6,872 bases of DNA, taken from NCBI GenBank assembly GCA_012513235.1, contig JAAZCO010000370.1, positions 1-6,872 on the forward strand, in the 5' to 3' direction. The DNA comes from Gammaproteobacteria bacterium (GTDB lineage Bacteria > Pseudomonadota > Gammaproteobacteria > Pseudomonadales > Pseudomonadaceae). Position numbers and translations under genes: made by a program. The notes under the pieces were generated by a model. That model saw only the letters and a list, made by a program, of their open reading frames with translations, made no database searches and had not been told where the DNA came from. Every line of letters starts with the position of its first letter. Positions within the stretch are counted from its first letter, which is position 1. This document shows positions 5,805 to 6,872 of the stretch, piece after piece.

Positions 5805-6872
5805 ATGAATTTGCATGAATATCAAGCGAAGCAATTATTTTCTGAATATGGATTACCTGTATCCGCTGCCTTTGTAGCTGAGACACCTCAAGCAGCAGAG
5901 CAAGCCTGTCATAGCATTGGTGGTGAGCGTTGGGTGGTTAAAGCTCAAGTGCATGCTGGTGGTCGCGGTAAGGCCGGCGGGGTTAAATTAGTTACCACTC
6001 CTGAAGACGCTAAAGACTTTGCCGCGCAGTGGTTGGGTAAGCGTTTGGTCACCTACCAAACTGATGCAGATGGTCAGCCGGTTAATCAGATACTGGTTGA
6101 AGCATGCACTGATTTTACTCAAGAATTATATTTGGGTGCCGTAGTTGACCGCGCTTCACGTCGTGTCGTCTTTATGGCGTCTACTGAAGGTGGTGTCGAT
6201 ATTGAAAAAGTAGCACACGCCACGCCAGAAAAAATATTACGTGTCATGATCGATCCAAGCCTTGGCGCGCAGCCTTTTCAAGGCCGATATTTAGCCTACC
6301 AATTAGGCATGCAAGGCGATCAGGTGCAGCAGTTTGTCAAAATATTTTTAAGTTTAGCTAAGTTGTTTGTTGAGCGCGATGTGGCATTGCTCGAAGTGAA
6401 TCCTTTGGTGATCACTAAGGACGGCTATCTGCATTGTTTAGATGCCAAGGTGACTATTGATAGTAATGCGCTCTATCGCCAGCCTAAGTTACGTAGCATG
6501 CAAGATTTTGGGCAAGAAGATCCGCGTGAAGCGCATGCGGCACAATTTGAACTCAACTATGTTGCCCTCGATGGTGATATTGGTTGCATGGTGAATGGCG
6601 CTGGTTTGGCCATGGGAACTATGGATATTGTTAATCACCACGGCGGTAAGCCAGCTAACTTTTTAGATGTCGGTGGCGGTGCAACCAAAGAGCGCGTTTC
6701 TGAAGCCTTTAAAATTATTCTGTCTGATATTCATGTTAAAGCAGTTTTGATTAATATTTTTGGCGGTATTGTACGCTGCGATATGATCGCCGAAGGCGTG
6801 ATTGGTGCCGTCAAAGAAGTGGGGGTTAAGGTGCCGGTGGTGGTGCGTTTAGAAGGTAATAATGCTGCCTTA
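5805..6872 (+). CDS. sucC: Succinyl-CoA synthetase beta subunit (SucC), truncated by window edge
   Basis: Beta subunit of ADP/GDP-forming succinate-CoA ligase, which with SucD converts succinyl-CoA, phosphate and NDP to succinate, CoA and NTP. The frame stays open for 356 codons to the last base; the family is about 388 residues, so roughly 30 C-terminal residues lie outside. Translation starts MNLHEYQAKQLFSEYGLPVS, the conserved N-terminus. ATP-grasp features are present: Lys46 in VVKAQVHAGGRGKAGG, GRG at 53-55, and Mg ligands Asn199 (LLEVNPLV) and Asp213 (HCLDAK), at the same numbers as in E. coli SucC. Asn264 in MVNGAGLAM and the segment NIFGGIVRCD (317-326) form the ligase domain. Gln233-Glu238 (QDFGQE) differs from the relatives I recall but is in a variable loop. 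It uses ATA for isoleucine three times, a codon I saw once in lpdG and not in sucA or sucB. sucD should follow. Confidence 0.97.
   Translation, partial: MNLHEYQAKQLFSEYGLPVSAAFVAETPQAAEQACHSIGGERWVVKAQVHAGGRGKAGGVKLVTTPEDAKDFAAQWLGKRLVTYQTDADGQPVNQILVEACTDFTQELYLGAVVDRASRRVVFMASTEGGVDIEKVAHATPEKILRVMIDPSLGAQPFQGRYLAYQLGMQGDQVQQFVKIFLSLAKLFVERDVALLEVNPLVITKDGYLHCLDAKVTIDSNALYRQPKLRSMQDFGQEDPREAHAAQFELNYVALDGDIGCMVNGAGLAMGTMDIVNHHGGKPANFLDVGGGATKERVSEAFKIILSDIHVKAVLINIFGGIVRCDMIAEGVIGAVKEVGVKVPVVVRLEGNNAAL

Overview
The window carries an ordinary, intact block of the tricarboxylic acid cycle in the order sucA - sucB - lpdG - sucC, all on the + strand. It encodes the three subunits of the 2-oxoglutarate dehydrogenase complex (E1, E2, E3) followed by the beta subunit of succinyl-CoA synthetase, which runs off the right edge. 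The steps are consecutive: 2-oxoglutarate is decarboxylated and transferred to CoA as succinyl-CoA by SucA/SucB with LpdG reoxidising the lipoyl arm, and SucC (with SucD, expected just beyond the edge) converts succinyl-CoA to succinate with NTP synthesis.

The proteins read very much like those of Pseudomonas and relatives, as recalled and not searched: the SucA N-terminus, the 478-residue LpdG and the SucC N-terminal and ATP-grasp segments match that family closely. The base composition, however, is much less GC-rich than in typical Pseudomonas (A/T-ending codons are common). A lower-GC member of the Pseudomonadaceae or a close gammaproteobacterial neighbour is the best inference; genus cannot be fixed from this window.

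Layout: 1-34, 5' leader with a Shine-Dalgarno sequence inside a small hairpin; 35-2866, sucA; 2867-2941, gap holding a canonical intrinsic-terminator structure; 2942-4141, sucB; 4142-4210, gap with a strong hairpin lacking a U-tract; 4211-5647, lpdG; 5648-5804, gap with a terminator, a 16-bp inverted repeat and AT-rich DNA; 5805-6872, sucC without its last roughly 30 codons.

No mobile element, CRISPR array, RNA gene, defence system or unknown gene was found, and all antisense open frames look like shadows of the real genes. The points worth a second look are in the intergenic DNA: every junction carries a distinct RNA structure that could set the subunit ratio or split the cluster into separate transcription units. 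I see no sign of an undescribed system.
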